Shown here in pieces: positions 46,304 to 53,121 of a stretch of DNA of 64,000 nt. Source of the DNA: a virus; the IMG/VR virus record IMGVR_UViG_3300044653_000098, positions 1-64,000 of that record. The stretch is one strand, 5' to 3'. Within the stretch, counting starts at the first letter, position 1, and each line of letters begins with the position of its first letter. A program made the position numbers and the translations under genes. The notes below the pieces were generated by a model. The model saw nothing but the letters and a program-made list of their open reading frames with translations, made no database searches and had not been told where the DNA came from.

Positions 46304-46813
46304 ATGCGCACTGACGACACAGATCCCGTGATGAAGCAGGCCCTCGATGCGGCCAAGACCCAGCTGAGGCAGCAGGTCCGCATCCGCGCTGCTGCGGAAA
46401 CCCGTATCGGGCAGCTTCAGGCTACGGTCGCCTCGCTGACCGCCGCGGTGCACGGCCAGAGGCCGCCGGGAACCGGGGAAGTGATCAAGGGGTTCCTGGA
46501 CCGCCTGCAGCCGGGAGAGGATATCGACGTTGCCGAGCTGGTCAGGTACGGGCGGTCCGTGAACTGGGTCTCGACCTCCCCGGAGGAGCGCACGGCGCTG
46601 ATCGGCCGGCTGTCCCGGTGGGCTCTGGAGGGCCGCGTTGCCCGGGCTGATAGCCACCGGGCCGGCCGGTACCGGAAGCTGACCGAGGAGGAGCAGGCTG
46701 CCTACGAGGCCGCGGAGGAGGAGCGCCTGCGGAACATGCCCGTGGTCACCCGCACCCGCGGCTCCCAGGGACGGCCGGGAGGCCGGTATCCCAGTAGACA
46801 CGTGTCAACCTGA
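46304..46813 (+). CDS. Winged-helix-like protein at the start of the right-hand region
   Basis: A 169-residue protein. The N-terminal coiled coil (MKQALDAAKTQLRQQVRIRA) is followed by a wHTH-like domain: EVIKGFLDRLQPGEDIDVAE, then LIGRLSRWALEGRVARADSH as recognition helix and wing. A basic C terminus ends SRHVST, and its last codons overlap operator copy 2. A DNA-binding role is plausible. AGAAGGT precedes the ATG. Confidence 0.6.
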   Translation: MRTDDTDPVMKQALDAAKTQLRQQVRIRAAAETRIGQLQATVASLTAAVHGQRPPGTGEVIKGFLDRLQPGEDIDVAELVRYGRSVNWVSTSPEERTALIGRLSRWALEGRVARADSHRAGRYRKLTEEEQAAYEAAEEERLRNMPVVTRTRGSQGRPGGRYPSRHVST

Positions 46814-46824
46814 TCCGCTAGAGT
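46795..46824 (+). promoter_or_regulatory. Operator-embedded promoter, copy 2 (reverse-oriented, used forward)
   Basis: GTAGACACGTGTCAA (46794-46808) is the 15-mer in reverse. On the plus strand TAGACA (46795-46800) serves as -35, with TAGAGT (46819-46824) as -10 at 18 bp. The ATG at 46832 is 7 bases after the -10, so the transcript should be leaderless. The site lies in the end of the preceding gene. Confidence 0.65.
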
Positions 46825-46831
46825 TCTCCCC

Positions 46832-47107
46832 ATGATGAATCTTCCGGTAGACGAGTTCTGCGATGGTTGCGGCCAGCCGGCTGGCCTGTGCGGTGGCGAG
46901 TGCAGCCCTGACCTCATCGAGTACACCCCCATAATCCGGTATGCCGACGAGGTTCTGCATCTGGTCAATACCGAAGGCCGGCCGGTGCTGCTCGATCGCC
47001 ATCCGTCCCCGCACGTGCGCGTGCCGGTCGGGCTCTTCGAGATCACCCGCCACGGGCCCAGGGTCCGCCGGACCCCGGTGCAGCCGCGGGAATGGTGGGA
47101 GGACTAG
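46832..47107 (+). CDS. Small Cys-rich protein, likely leaderless
   Basis: A 91-residue protein starting MMNLPVDEFCDGCGQPAGLC, with C-x2-C...C-x3-C zinc-like spacing. Then a beta unit (VLHLVNTEGRPVLLDRHPSP) and an Arg/Pro tail. It is driven by operator copy 2 with the -10 only 7 bases away, which predicts translation from the 5' end. Function unknown. Confidence 0.65.
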   Translation: MMNLPVDEFCDGCGQPAGLCGGECSPDLIEYTPIIRYADEVLHLVNTEGRPVLLDRHPSPHVRVPVGLFEITRHGPRVRRTPVQPREWWED

Positions 47108-47212
47108 CACGCTACCCTGATCAGCTCCAGGTGGTCAGTCGGCGTTTCCTGTAATCCTCCCCACGCGCTCAGCCGTCCACCTTTCATCAGCATGCGCGCG
47201 TGGAGGTGGGGA

Positions 47213-47548
47213 GTGGTTGCCCGGTCCGTCCGCAAGATCGTCAAGACCCAGCGTGAGCTGAGGGAGGAATGCCTCGGCGCCGGGCACTGGGTCATCGAAG
47301 GTTACGACGTGCACCGGGCGACCGGCTCTGGCTCGGTGAAGCGGTGGCTCATAAACGATCCCCGCGGTAACAGGGTCGGCCAGCCGGCCACACTTGGACA
47401 GGCACGGCAAATGATCAGAGATCTGCTAGGGGAGTTACGTGGTGTGGGCAGCGCTGACCATCTACAGCCTCATCGGCGGCACGATGGTGTTCTTTGTGTG
47501 GGCAGGGCTCACCGGCCAGCTGCCGTACCTGTTCGGCGCCAGCCCTGA
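47213..47548 (+). CDS. Unknown basic protein
   Basis: A 111-residue frame from GTG 47213 with GGAGGTGGGGA just upstream. The body VVARSVRKIVKTQRELREEC, then HWVIEGYDVHRATGSGSVKR and LGQARQMIRDLLGELRG is basic alpha/beta. The C-terminal 30 residues overlap the next gene by 110 bases and look less natural, so the gene may end earlier in effect. A DNA-binding role is possible. Confidence 0.5.
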   Translation: MVARSVRKIVKTQRELREECLGAGHWVIEGYDVHRATGSGSVKRWLINDPRGNRVGQPATLGQARQMIRDLLGELRGVGSADHLQPHRRHDGVLCVGRAHRPAAVPVRRQP

Positions 47549-47744
47549 ACGCAGAGAGCAGCGCCGCCGCTACCGGCAGGTGATGCGCTGCCGCACCGTC
47601 CGGGCCCAGTCGGCCATGCTCCAGGAGGCGTGCCCGGAAGAGCACGGCAACGGCCATGTGGTGCTGTGGGCCGATCACAAGCCCTCCGCGGTCCGGCTCG
47701 ACCTGCTGTGGGGCCTGTTCACCTTCACCCGCGATCCAAGTTGA
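47439..47744 (+). CDS. Membrane-anchored protein
   Basis: A 101-residue protein from GTG 47439 (GGGGAG upstream). The N-terminal transmembrane segment (ALTIYSLIGGTMVFFVWAGL) is followed by a basic cytoplasmic region (PERREQRRRYRQVMRCRTVR) and a beta tail (HVVLWADHKPSAVRLDLLWG). Its stop overlaps operator copy 3 (47741). Function unknown. Confidence 0.55.
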   Translation: MVWAALTIYSLIGGTMVFFVWAGLTGQLPYLFGASPERREQRRRYRQVMRCRTVRAQSAMLQEACPEEHGNGHVVLWADHKPSAVRLDLLWGLFTFTRDPS

Positions 47745-47770
47745 CACGTGTCTACCAGCTTCGGTAGTCT
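47741..47770 (+). promoter_or_regulatory. Operator-embedded promoter, copy 3
   Basis: TTGACA (47741-47746), palindrome GACACGTGTC (47743-47752), and -10 TAGTCT (47765-47770) with an 18-bp spacer. Drives the seven-gene series ending at the WhiB-like gene (49424). The start at 47814 has GGAGGGCGCC, a normal site rather than the AGCCCA leader. Confidence 0.75.
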
Positions 47771-47813
47771 GGTGCCCTGTTAAGAATCTGCTGGACGGTC
47801 TTTGGAGGGCGCC

Positions 47814-48092
47814 ATGCCACGTTGGCCAGACGATCCAACTGCGACACGTCCTCCCGGCATGTACCGCGATCCTGGGGAGCGGCGCGTGAGCGTTGCGCAG
47901 GCCAGGATCGCGCTGGCCCTGGAGAACCTTCAGGCCGAGCATGGCCTGACGACTATCGAGATGCTCCAGGCGATCACCTCCTGGCAGCAGACCGCCATCA
48001 AGTTCATGCTGCGGGCCGAGCGCGGGGCTCCGGGTGAGCCCGCGGAGGATCGTCTTATCGATCCTGAAGACGCCGTGAGCCCAGGGCTGTGA
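47814..48092 (+). CDS. Unknown helical protein, first gene after promoter copy 3
   Basis: A 92-residue protein. It has Pro/Arg-rich ends and a central helix-turn-helix-like stretch (VAQARIALALENLQAEHGLT, TIEMLQAITSWQQTAIKFML). It could be a small DNA-binding regulator. It overlaps the next gene by 4 bases. It is the first gene of its unit, which fits an autoregulator, but this is inference. Confidence 0.6.
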   Translation: MPRWPDDPTATRPPGMYRDPGERRVSVAQARIALALENLQAEHGLTTIEMLQAITSWQQTAIKFMLRAERGAPGEPAEDRLIDPEDAVSPGL

Positions 48093-48274
48093 ACGGCCAC
48101 TGCCGGCAGCCGGAGTGCACGGCCACCTACGGCGCGCATAAGTGGGGCAAGATCCGGGCTCACAGTGAGGGCTGGTTCTTTCCCGATGACGCCGAGCCCG
48201 GTGGCTGGTGCCCGGATCACCTGCCCGAGTGGGTGCCGGACTGGCGCGCTCGCAAGTCGGCGGCCCGCGGATGA
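48089..48274 (+). CDS. 61-aa Cys/His protein
   Basis: GTG 48089 with a GTGA overlap. It has CRQPECTATYGAHKWGKIRAH and WCPDHLPEWVPDWRARK, with Cys/His spacing of a small zinc ribbon. The PEW and DWRA helix ends the protein. Function unknown. Confidence 0.6.
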   Translation: MNGHCRQPECTATYGAHKWGKIRAHSEGWFFPDDAEPGGWCPDHLPEWVPDWRARKSAARG

Positions 48275-48534
48275 ACCGGGTCCAGCTTGATCAGCAGGCT
48301 GAGCTTCTGGCCGAGGAGCTGTGGCGTGAGCTTGCCGGGCAGACGATGAAGAAATGGATGCTGCTCACGGGTGAGATGGTCGCTACCCCGGAGTGGGAGG
48401 CGTTCCGGGCCAAGGTCTTCGTCAGAGTAGAGAGCAGGATGAACAACTGGCTGCCCGCCGTCGAGGAGCTGCCCAATGGCCAGGCGCTGTCTGAGCCGGT
48501 CCCAGAGCGCCGCAGGCGCCGGGGGCGGATGTGA
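48271..48534 (+). CDS. Helical unknown protein
   Basis: An 87-residue protein from ATG 48271 (ATGA overlap). Amphipathic helices (LDQQAELLAEELWRELAGQT, AFRAKVFVRVESRMNNWLPA) end in a very basic tail (ERRRRRGRM). No recognised domain; nucleic acid or membrane-surface binding is possible from the tail. Confidence 0.55.
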   Translation: MNRVQLDQQAELLAEELWRELAGQTMKKWMLLTGEMVATPEWEAFRAKVFVRVESRMNNWLPAVEELPNGQALSEPVPERRRRRGRM

Positions 48535-48713
48535 CTAAGAGAGGCGCGTTCCCTGCGGGTAAGCACCAGGCTGCGCTCCGGCAGTCGGGGCGGTTCGTTG
48601 AGCACCCGGAAGACTGTGACTGCCGTCGGTGCAGGCGTCTGCGCAAGGCGTTCCTCCGGCGCTCTACGCCCCCCACAGACCCTCTGGGGCGCCCGATCGG
48701 CGGCCCTAGGTGA
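48531..48713 (+). CDS. 60-aa basic Cys protein
   Basis: GTG 48531 with a GTGA overlap. It contains HPEDCDCRRCRRLRKAFLRR, a C-x-C-x2-C cluster in a basic helix. Likely nucleic-acid binding. It overlaps the GIY-YIG gene by 4 bases. Confidence 0.55.
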   Translation: MTKRGAFPAGKHQAALRQSGRFVEHPEDCDCRRCRRLRKAFLRRSTPPTDPLGRPIGGPR

Positions 48714-49030
48714 GCGTCTACCTCATCCACTTCGCCCGCCCGTTTGGCCCTGAGGGCGCCCCAGCGGGCAGCACGGCCCAGCACTACATCGGCAGCTCGC
48801 CCGAGTACCGGCTGAAGGCTCGCCTCCGCGAGGAGCTGACCGGCTGCGCGGCCGCCGCACGGCTCATGCAGCATGTGGTCGCCGCGGGTATCGCCTGTGA
48901 GGTCGTGCGGACATGGCCGGGCGGCCGCAAGCGGGAGCGCCAGCTCAAGACTCAGGGCAGCGCCCGCCGGCTGTGCCCGGCGTGCGGGGTCAGGCCCGGC
49001 AAGGGCTGGACAGTCAGGAGCGTGAAATGA
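48710..49030 (+). CDS. GIY-YIG nuclease-like protein
   Basis: A 106-residue protein. The family pattern appears as SVYLIHFARPF (GIY strand equivalent) and AQHYIGSSPEYRLKARLREE (YIG with the catalytic Arg region), then ARLMQHVVAAGIACEVVRTW and GGRKRERQLKTQGSARRLCP with the family Glu. The CPACGV tail could bind zinc. A single-domain form of this size is known in phages. Catalytic DNA cleavage is plausible; its target is unknown. Confidence 0.65.
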   Translation: MSVYLIHFARPFGPEGAPAGSTAQHYIGSSPEYRLKARLREELTGCAAAARLMQHVVAAGIACEVVRTWPGGRKRERQLKTQGSARRLCPACGVRPGKGWTVRSVK

Positions 49031-49167
49031 TCACTGTTCTCGTGGCGTGCGCGCTCGGGCTGGTCCTTGCCGGAGGCATCTTCTGGTTTGCGTGGTGGAC
49101 GACTAAGCCGCTCCGGGGCTACATGGTTACCCGCGGCTGGCCGGCCAACCGGGTGCGCCGCCCGTGA
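49027..49167 (+). CDS. 46-aa single-pass membrane protein
   Basis: ATG 49027 overlaps the GIY-YIG stop (ATGA). A transmembrane helix (VLVACALGLVLAGGIFWFAW) is followed by a basic cytoplasmic tail (GYMVTRGWPANRVRRP). It overlaps the WhiB-like gene by 4 bases. A membrane-localised small protein of unknown role. Confidence 0.5.
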   Translation: MITVLVACALGLVLAGGIFWFAWWTTKPLRGYMVTRGWPANRVRRP

Positions 49168-49424
49168 GGTTCCTCGACACCAGCTGGCACGAGCGGGCCA
49201 AGTGCAAGGATGCTGACCCCAACCTGTTCTTCACCAAGGCGGGCCAGCACGCGGACGAGGCCAAGGCTCTGTGCGATGGCTGCCCGGTCAGGGAGCAGTG
49301 CCTGGAGGAAGCTCTGGGGATGTCTGCCACGTGTGACTTCGGGATCAGGGGCGGGCTGTCGCAGAAAGAGCGTCAGGCGATAAGAAAGGCCCGGCGCACG
49401 GCCGAGACCAGACTCTCAGCTTAA
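49164..49424 (+). CDS. WhiB-like [4Fe-4S] transcription factor
   Basis: An 86-residue protein. Cys14, Cys37, Cys40 and Cys46 (AKCKDADP, LCDGCPVREQC) match the four cluster ligands of Wbl proteins, preceded by the typical WHERA and DPNLFF elements. The beta-turn is GIRGG (60-64) instead of the usual G[VI]WGG, so the Trp that contacts the sigma factor is replaced by Arg. A basic C-terminal tail (KERQAIRKARR) should bind DNA. Phage WhiB proteins are known to rewire host transcription. It is the last gene before a bidirectional terminator pair. Confidence 0.85.
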   Translation: MRFLDTSWHERAKCKDADPNLFFTKAGQHADEAKALCDGCPVREQCLEEALGMSATCDFGIRGGLSQKERQAIRKARRTAETRLSA

Positions 49425-49458
49425 CACTCAGGCAAGCGCAGGTCAGGGGCATAAATCT

Positions 49459-49492
49459 GTGGCCCGCCCGGCATAGCGCCCAAGCGGGCCAC
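49459..49492 (+). terminator. Terminator after the WhiB-like unit
   Basis: A 9-bp perfect stem GTGGCCCGC/GCGGGCCAC (49459-49467 with 49484-49492) followed by GAGTTTA. It ends the rightward unit at the first strand switch. Bases 49493-49572 hold nothing else recognisable. Confidence 0.75.
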
Positions 49493-49572
49493 GAGTTTAG
49501 CGTGTGTGCTGTAGTCGATGGTGGCTGGGATCTGGTGCAGTTCCCACGTCGGTGCAGCCGAGGAGGTGAGTC

Positions 49573-49600
49573 AGGCGGGCAGTTTGGCCGCTGCCCGCCT
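49573..49600 (-). terminator. Terminator of the leftward four-gene unit
   Basis: A 10-bp perfect stem AGGCGGGCAG/CTGCCCGCCT (49573-49582 with 49591-49600), 9 bases after the minus-strand stop at 49609. With the 49459 hairpin it separates the convergent units. Confidence 0.7.
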
Positions 49601-49608
49601 GGCAAGCC

Positions 49609-50034
49609 CTACCAGATCTCCGGACCGGCCGGTGTCGCGGTCACCGTGATGAGCGCCATGTACTTCCCCTCCGAGACGTTCACGGTTCGCTTAATCGTGT
49701 AGTCGGTCGGGTAGCTCAGCTCGACCCCGGTGCCAAAGATCTCGAACGCCTGCTTGTGGGCGTAAGCCTGGATCGCCTCGTTGTCGTCCCCGTAGGCCCG
49801 GATCTCGGCGGAAGGGGCTAGGCGCTCGCGTGCCCGCACGTCCACCCGGGCGATGAAGCCCTGGCTGCGGTCCTCTCTGGAGACCGGGTTGGCTGAGTAG
49901 CCGGCGATCTCCAGCACCGTGCCGTGGCCGAAGAACTCCAGCGCCTCGTCCAGCGCGGCGTTCTCGATCTCGTGCGCTCCGGGTCCGCGGATGATGGTTT
50001 GGTAGATGCGCTCGTCCTTGGTGTCGTCGTTCAT
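49609..50034 (-). CDS. Unknown acidic alpha/beta protein
   Basis: A 141-residue protein, the last gene of the leftward unit from operator copy 4. It begins NDDTKDERIYQTIIRGPGAH and carries beta strands (GFIARVDVRARERLAPSAEI, RTVNVSEGKYMALITVTATP). The form is that of a small ferredoxin-like or dodecin-like domain. No family is recognised. Confidence 0.6.
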   Translation of the reverse strand: MNDDTKDERIYQTIIRGPGAHEIENAALDEALEFFGHGTVLEIAGYSANPVSREDRSQGFIARVDVRARERLAPSAEIRAYGDDNEAIQAYAHKQAFEIFGTGVELSYPTDYTIKRTVNVSEGKYMALITVTATPAGPEIW

Positions 50035-50046
50035 GGGCGGTACCTC

Positions 50047-50661
50047 CTAGGTGGGCCGGAGCGGGTTCAGCTCGTCTTCCAGTCGGCCGACGAGCTTGTG
50101 CAGCTCGTCCAGCGTGAAACTCATCCGGTCGTCGTGGCGGTAGTCCCTCAGCACTTCGATGCCCAGCACTTCCAGGCGGGCTGAGAGGTCGTCGCGCTGG
50201 AGCTGGAGCCGGTTGCGTGCCGCGGTGGCTTCCTCCCGCTGGCGCCGGTCGTTGTCTTCCTGCCGGGCCATCTGCTGCATCACCTCGTCGTAGAGCCCGG
50301 TGACCGAGGCCATGCGGGTCAGCAGGGTGAGGTAGATCCCGGCGTCAGCGTGCTGCTGTGCCAGCCCCGTGGTGACCGCGGTCGGCTTGATCCTCATCAT
50401 CGTGGCGATCTGGTCCGGCAGGGCGTTCTGGCGCCCGATCAGCACCGGGTAGCCGACCGCGGGGGAGTAGGTGGGCCGCCCGGCTGCCGGCTTGGTGTAG
50501 CCTGCGTCGCCGGCCACCAGATATGCGGGATCGGAGGGCAGGTCGCCGCGCCATCTCTGGCGGTAGAGCGTGCTGGACAGAAACACCAGCGGCTGTGGGT
50601 GATTCCACGACCGGTTCTGGTATGCGTAGACGATGCCTAGTTTGATGTCCTGTTTCCTCAT
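50047..50661 (-). CDS. Unknown protein with N-terminal beta domain and coiled coil
   Basis: A 204-residue protein. The first 100 residues form a beta domain (KLGIVYAYQNRSWNHPQPLV, GYPVLIGRQNALPDQIATMM). The C-terminal 90 are coiled coil (QEDNDRRQREEATAARNRLQ, LEVLGIEVLRDYRHDDRM). The beta start resembles a SH3/Tudor-like effector fold. Its stop is 12 bases from the next gene; part of a four-gene operon. Confidence 0.6.
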   Translation of the reverse strand: MRKQDIKLGIVYAYQNRSWNHPQPLVFLSSTLYRQRWRGDLPSDPAYLVAGDAGYTKPAAGRPTYSPAVGYPVLIGRQNALPDQIATMMRIKPTAVTTGLAQQHADAGIYLTLLTRMASVTGLYDEVMQQMARQEDNDRRQREEATAARNRLQLQRDDLSARLEVLGIEVLRDYRHDDRMSFTLDELHKLVGRLEDELNPLRPT

Positions 50662-51108
50662 CTATGCCTCCTCCTGGAGCTTGGCCAGCCCGGCGTCGGT
50701 GAGCCCGTACTGGAGCCGGTGCATTGTGGGTGTTCCGAAAGACCGCACCGTGCTGTCGAGCAGGCCGAGGCGCACCAGCCTCTGGGCCAAGCCCGCCATT
50801 CTGGCCGGGGTGCCCTCCAGCGCTTCCGCGAGCATGACGTGTGTGGTGGCACCCTCGTGCACGGCGTTGAGCACCCACCACAGGTTGTCGGCCATCCGCC
50901 TGCCCCATCTCACGTGCAGCAGCGCTGCGCAGATGTCGCGCTGGTCTGTGCGAGCCTGCTCCAGCACCTGCTGCAGTGTGTCGATGTTCCGGATCTTGAT
51001 CATCCCGATCTCGCCGGCCGCGAGGATCCACACACCGCCCTGGTCGTCCACACCGATTTGTGCTTCCGACTCGGGTACGTCGTAGAGGATCTTCATGCCC
51101 TGGTCCAT
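50662..51108 (-). CDS. Winged-helix-like protein
   Basis: A 148-residue protein. The N-terminal beta domain (MKILYDVPESEAQIGVDDQG) is followed by a helix-turn-helix region (VLNAVHEGATTHVMLAEALE, RMAGLAQRLVRLGLLDSTVR) and a wing (TMHRLQYGLTDAGLAKLQEE). The C-terminal pattern fits MarR/PadR-like wHTH proteins. A DNA-binding regulator is the best guess. Confidence 0.6.
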   Translation of the reverse strand: MDQGMKILYDVPESEAQIGVDDQGGVWILAAGEIGMIKIRNIDTLQQVLEQARTDQRDICAALLHVRWGRRMADNLWWVLNAVHEGATTHVMLAEALEGTPARMAGLAQRLVRLGLLDSTVRSFGTPTMHRLQYGLTDAGLAKLQEEA

Positions 51109-51113
51109 AGTGA

Positions 51114-51461
51114 TCAGCTCCTGCTTCGTTCGATCGCGTCCGCGGCAAGTTCCATGATCCAGTCGGGGGCCGGGATGCCATAGAGAGACTTAGTGCTTGG
51201 GCTGTAGCTGAGGGACATCCACTGCTCGATCGGCCTGCCGGTGCCCCAGCGGCCCTTCACGGCTACGCGGGTGATGTCTGGCTTTTCTCCCACCTTGTAG
51301 CGCACGGCAACCCGCACCTGAGTGACCACGATCTCCGAGGTCTTCCGCTTGGCCCCTTCCGGGTAGCGGTGGACAAGGATCGTCGGCCAGCCCATGCGGC
51401 GTGGTCGTGCCCACACGTACTGGTCATCGTGGTAGCGGGTGAGGTCCGGCTCATTACCCAT
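51114..51461 (-). CDS. First gene of leftward unit from divergent promoter copy 4
   Basis: A 115-residue protein. ATG 51461 (MGNEPDLTRYHDDQYV) is chosen over the longer frame because a leader resembling the conserved element (AAAGAACGGAGCC) lies just before it and the mapped promoter would start transcription near 51486. It is a basic, beta-rich protein (VVTQVRVAVRYKVGEKPDIT, GRWGTGRPIEQWMSLSYSPS). No family is recognised. Confidence 0.6.
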   Translation of the reverse strand: MGNEPDLTRYHDDQYVWARPRRMGWPTILVHRYPEGAKRKTSEIVVTQVRVAVRYKVGEKPDITRVAVKGRWGTGRPIEQWMSLSYSPSTKSLYGIPAPDWIMELAADAIERSRS

Positions 51462-51493
51462 ATCCTGGCTCCGTTCTTTGGCCAACTGCTCAT

Positions 51494-51523
51494 ACATTAG
51501 CACGTCTGGTTGACACGTGTCTA
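51494..51523 (-). promoter_or_regulatory. Leftward promoter of bidirectional operator copy 4
   Basis: On the minus strand TAGACA (51523-51518) is -35 and TAATGT (51499-51494) is -10 with an 18-bp spacer. The leader then carries a degenerate AAAGAACGGAGCC element before ATG 51461. It shares the palindrome with the rightward promoter. Confidence 0.6.
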
Positions 51524-51539
51524 CCGACTCTGCTAGGTT
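51510..51539 (+). promoter_or_regulatory. Rightward promoter of bidirectional operator copy 4
   Basis: TTGACA (51510-51515), palindrome 51512-51521, -10 TAGGTT (51534-51539, 18-bp spacer). The leader carries AGCCCAGTAAACGGAGGC at 51554-51571, 3 bases before ATG 51575. Drives the RepA-like gene. Confidence 0.75.
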
Positions 51540-51574
51540 TCTCTCATGACCACAGCCCAGTAAACGGAGGCCAG

Positions 51575-52516
51575 ATGGAAACCTACACGTTCGCCGACCC
51601 TGAGCTGTCCCCTCTGCCCATGAAGTGGGTCTGGGACGGTTACATCCCGCGGTACTGCATGACGGAGGGGTACGGCGAGGGCGGGACGATGAAGGGCCTC
51701 GGCATTCAGAGCATCATCGCCCTGATCACCCTCGGTGCGGACATGCCGGACGGCAGCCTCAACGGGTTCGGTGGTCCGCGCACCGTGATCAGCATCACGG
51801 GCGAGGATCTGCTGCGGCAGGGCATGGCCTGGCGCTACCGCGCGGCCGGCGCCGACACCCGCAATATCGTGGATCTCAGCAAGGACGAGAACGGCCGGCC
51901 CTTCAAGCTGAACGACGCGGGGCTCGCGCGCATCCGCGAGGAGATCGCCAAGATCAACTCTCACGAGGGCAAGTACCGGCATATGCCGGACTACGGCTTC
52001 CTGTACCTCGACCCCATGATGAGCATCGCGCCCCGCAGCGTCACCCAGAACACCACGTTCCGTGCGGTGCTGCTCGAACCTCTCGACGCGCTGTGCGCCG
52101 AGGAGGAGCTTGGCAAGGACGGCACGGGCTGCTTCCTCATGAACCACTCGACCAAGGACAAGAAGGTCGTGGCCGGCTCGGCCGCCGCAGTGCAGGGCCC
52201 GCGCATGGTTCTCGGGTTCCGCCAGAGCGACCGCAACCCGCTGTGGCGTGAGCTGTACCGGTACAAGACCAATATCACCGAGAACACCCCGGCTCCCGTG
52301 CCGTACATGGGGGAGGGCAAGGACACCAGTATCCGCGTGCGGTGGATGACGGACTCCTGGGAGCAGCGCCGCAGCGGGTCCGGTGTCCTGAGCCGGTACG
52401 GCTCGCGCGCCTCGGAGGCCATGGCTCCCGCGCCAGTCCCGGCCCCGTACGCGGCGCCCGTTCCGCAGCCGGCCAGCGTTGGCGAGATGTGGAAGAATCT
52501 CCAGTCCAGCATGTGA
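51575..52516 (+). CDS. RepA/AAA_25-like ATPase
   Basis: A 313-residue protein with the RecA-fold order of RSF1010 RepA/AAA_25 helicases: WVWDGYIPRYCMTEGYGEGG, with GEGGTMKG (34-41) as the P-loop, ISITGEDLLRQGMAWRYRAA, LYLDPMMSI (Walker B, about 143-151), LLEPLDALCAEE, and MNHSTKDKKVVAGSAAAVQG, which holds the sensor/His motif. The P-loop keeps Gly and Lys but has Gly where Ser/Thr normally follows, so ATPase strength is uncertain. The C-terminal 50 residues are Pro/Ala-rich. A replication or recombination ATPase is the likely role. Confidence 0.7.
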   Translation: METYTFADPELSPLPMKWVWDGYIPRYCMTEGYGEGGTMKGLGIQSIIALITLGADMPDGSLNGFGGPRTVISITGEDLLRQGMAWRYRAAGADTRNIVDLSKDENGRPFKLNDAGLARIREEIAKINSHEGKYRHMPDYGFLYLDPMMSIAPRSVTQNTTFRAVLLEPLDALCAEEELGKDGTGCFLMNHSTKDKKVVAGSAAAVQGPRMVLGFRQSDRNPLWRELYRYKTNITENTPAPVPYMGEGKDTSIRVRWMTDSWEQRRSGSGVLSRYGSRASEAMAPAPVPAPYAAPVPQPASVGEMWKNLQSSM

Positions 52517-52535
52517 TGTAGCCGCGGAGGCAGTC

Positions 52536-52811
52536 ATGGAACGCATGGAGCTTGCCGACGCACGGTCCGGGCCCGCCCTGCAGGAGGCTGTGCGTCTTGC
52601 GCGCGACAAGCAGCGCACGACCGAGATCATCGAGGATGGCATGGTGATTGCGGTCATCAGTCCCGCGCAGAGCGCGGAGCCGGGCCACGCTGCCCGCGGC
52701 CAGGCACCGGATGAGATCGAGCAGGGCATTGCCTCAGCCTCCCGGCTGAGCGCTGAGCTTGGCCTGGAGCTGACCCGTGTCCGCGATCTCGTTGCACAGC
52801 AGAGAGGGTAG
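52536..52811 (+). CDS. Phd/antitoxin-like small protein
   Basis: A 91-residue protein (GGAGG 7 bases before ATG 52536). MELADARSGPALQEAVRLAR, then TTEIIEDGMVIAVISPAQSA, resembles the Phd/YefM antitoxin core (the repeating pattern ending in VAVI-P). The C-terminal half is helical (IASASRLSAELGLELTRVRD). No toxin gene lies beside it; it may be an orphan antitoxin or a DNA-binding adaptor. Confidence 0.5.
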   Translation: MERMELADARSGPALQEAVRLARDKQRTTEIIEDGMVIAVISPAQSAEPGHAARGQAPDEIEQGIASASRLSAELGLELTRVRDLVAQQRG

Positions 52812-52820
52812 CTCACCTGG

Positions 52821-52849
52821 TTGACACGTGTCTACCGCACCATTAATAT
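52821..52849 (+). promoter_or_regulatory. Operator-embedded promoter, copy 5 (best -10)
   Basis: TTGACA (52821-52826), 17-bp spacer, TAATAT (52844-52849), the closest to sigma-70 consensus in the set. The leader has AGCCCAGCAAACGGAGGC at 52859-52876 and ATG at 52881. Confidence 0.85.
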
Positions 52850-52880
52850 AGATCTATCAGCCCAGCAAACGGAGGCGATT

Positions 52881-53120
52881 ATGTGGAGACAGCGTAAGCC
52901 TGAGACCCAGCGCCAGCCGCATCCCGACCCGTCTATTGAGGTCGAGCTGCAGCGGATCATCTCGCTTCAGCGCGCGGCAGCCCGCAAAGAGACTGAGCTG
53001 GATCAGCTCCAGGAGCTTACCGGCAGGCTGCGGAAGGCTATGCAGGCCGAGGCTAGTGCTGTTACCAGCAACGGAGAGCGCCGCAAGCAGATCGACCGGG
53101 CATGTCGGCCGGACCGGTGA
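52881..53120 (+). CDS. Coiled-coil unknown protein
   Basis: A 79-residue protein; the ATG follows the conserved AGCCCA leader, not the GTG at 52821 inside the operator. PSIEVELQRIISLQRAAARK and ETELDQLQELTGRLRKAMQA are heptad-rich. It ends CRPDR. The next bases, read in the +1 frame, continue the coiled coil to 53229, so the gene may be frameshifted or translated with a shift. Confidence 0.6.
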   Translation: MWRQRKPETQRQPHPDPSIEVELQRIISLQRAAARKETELDQLQELTGRLRKAMQAEASAVTSNGERRKQIDRACRPDR

Positions 53121-53121
53121 G

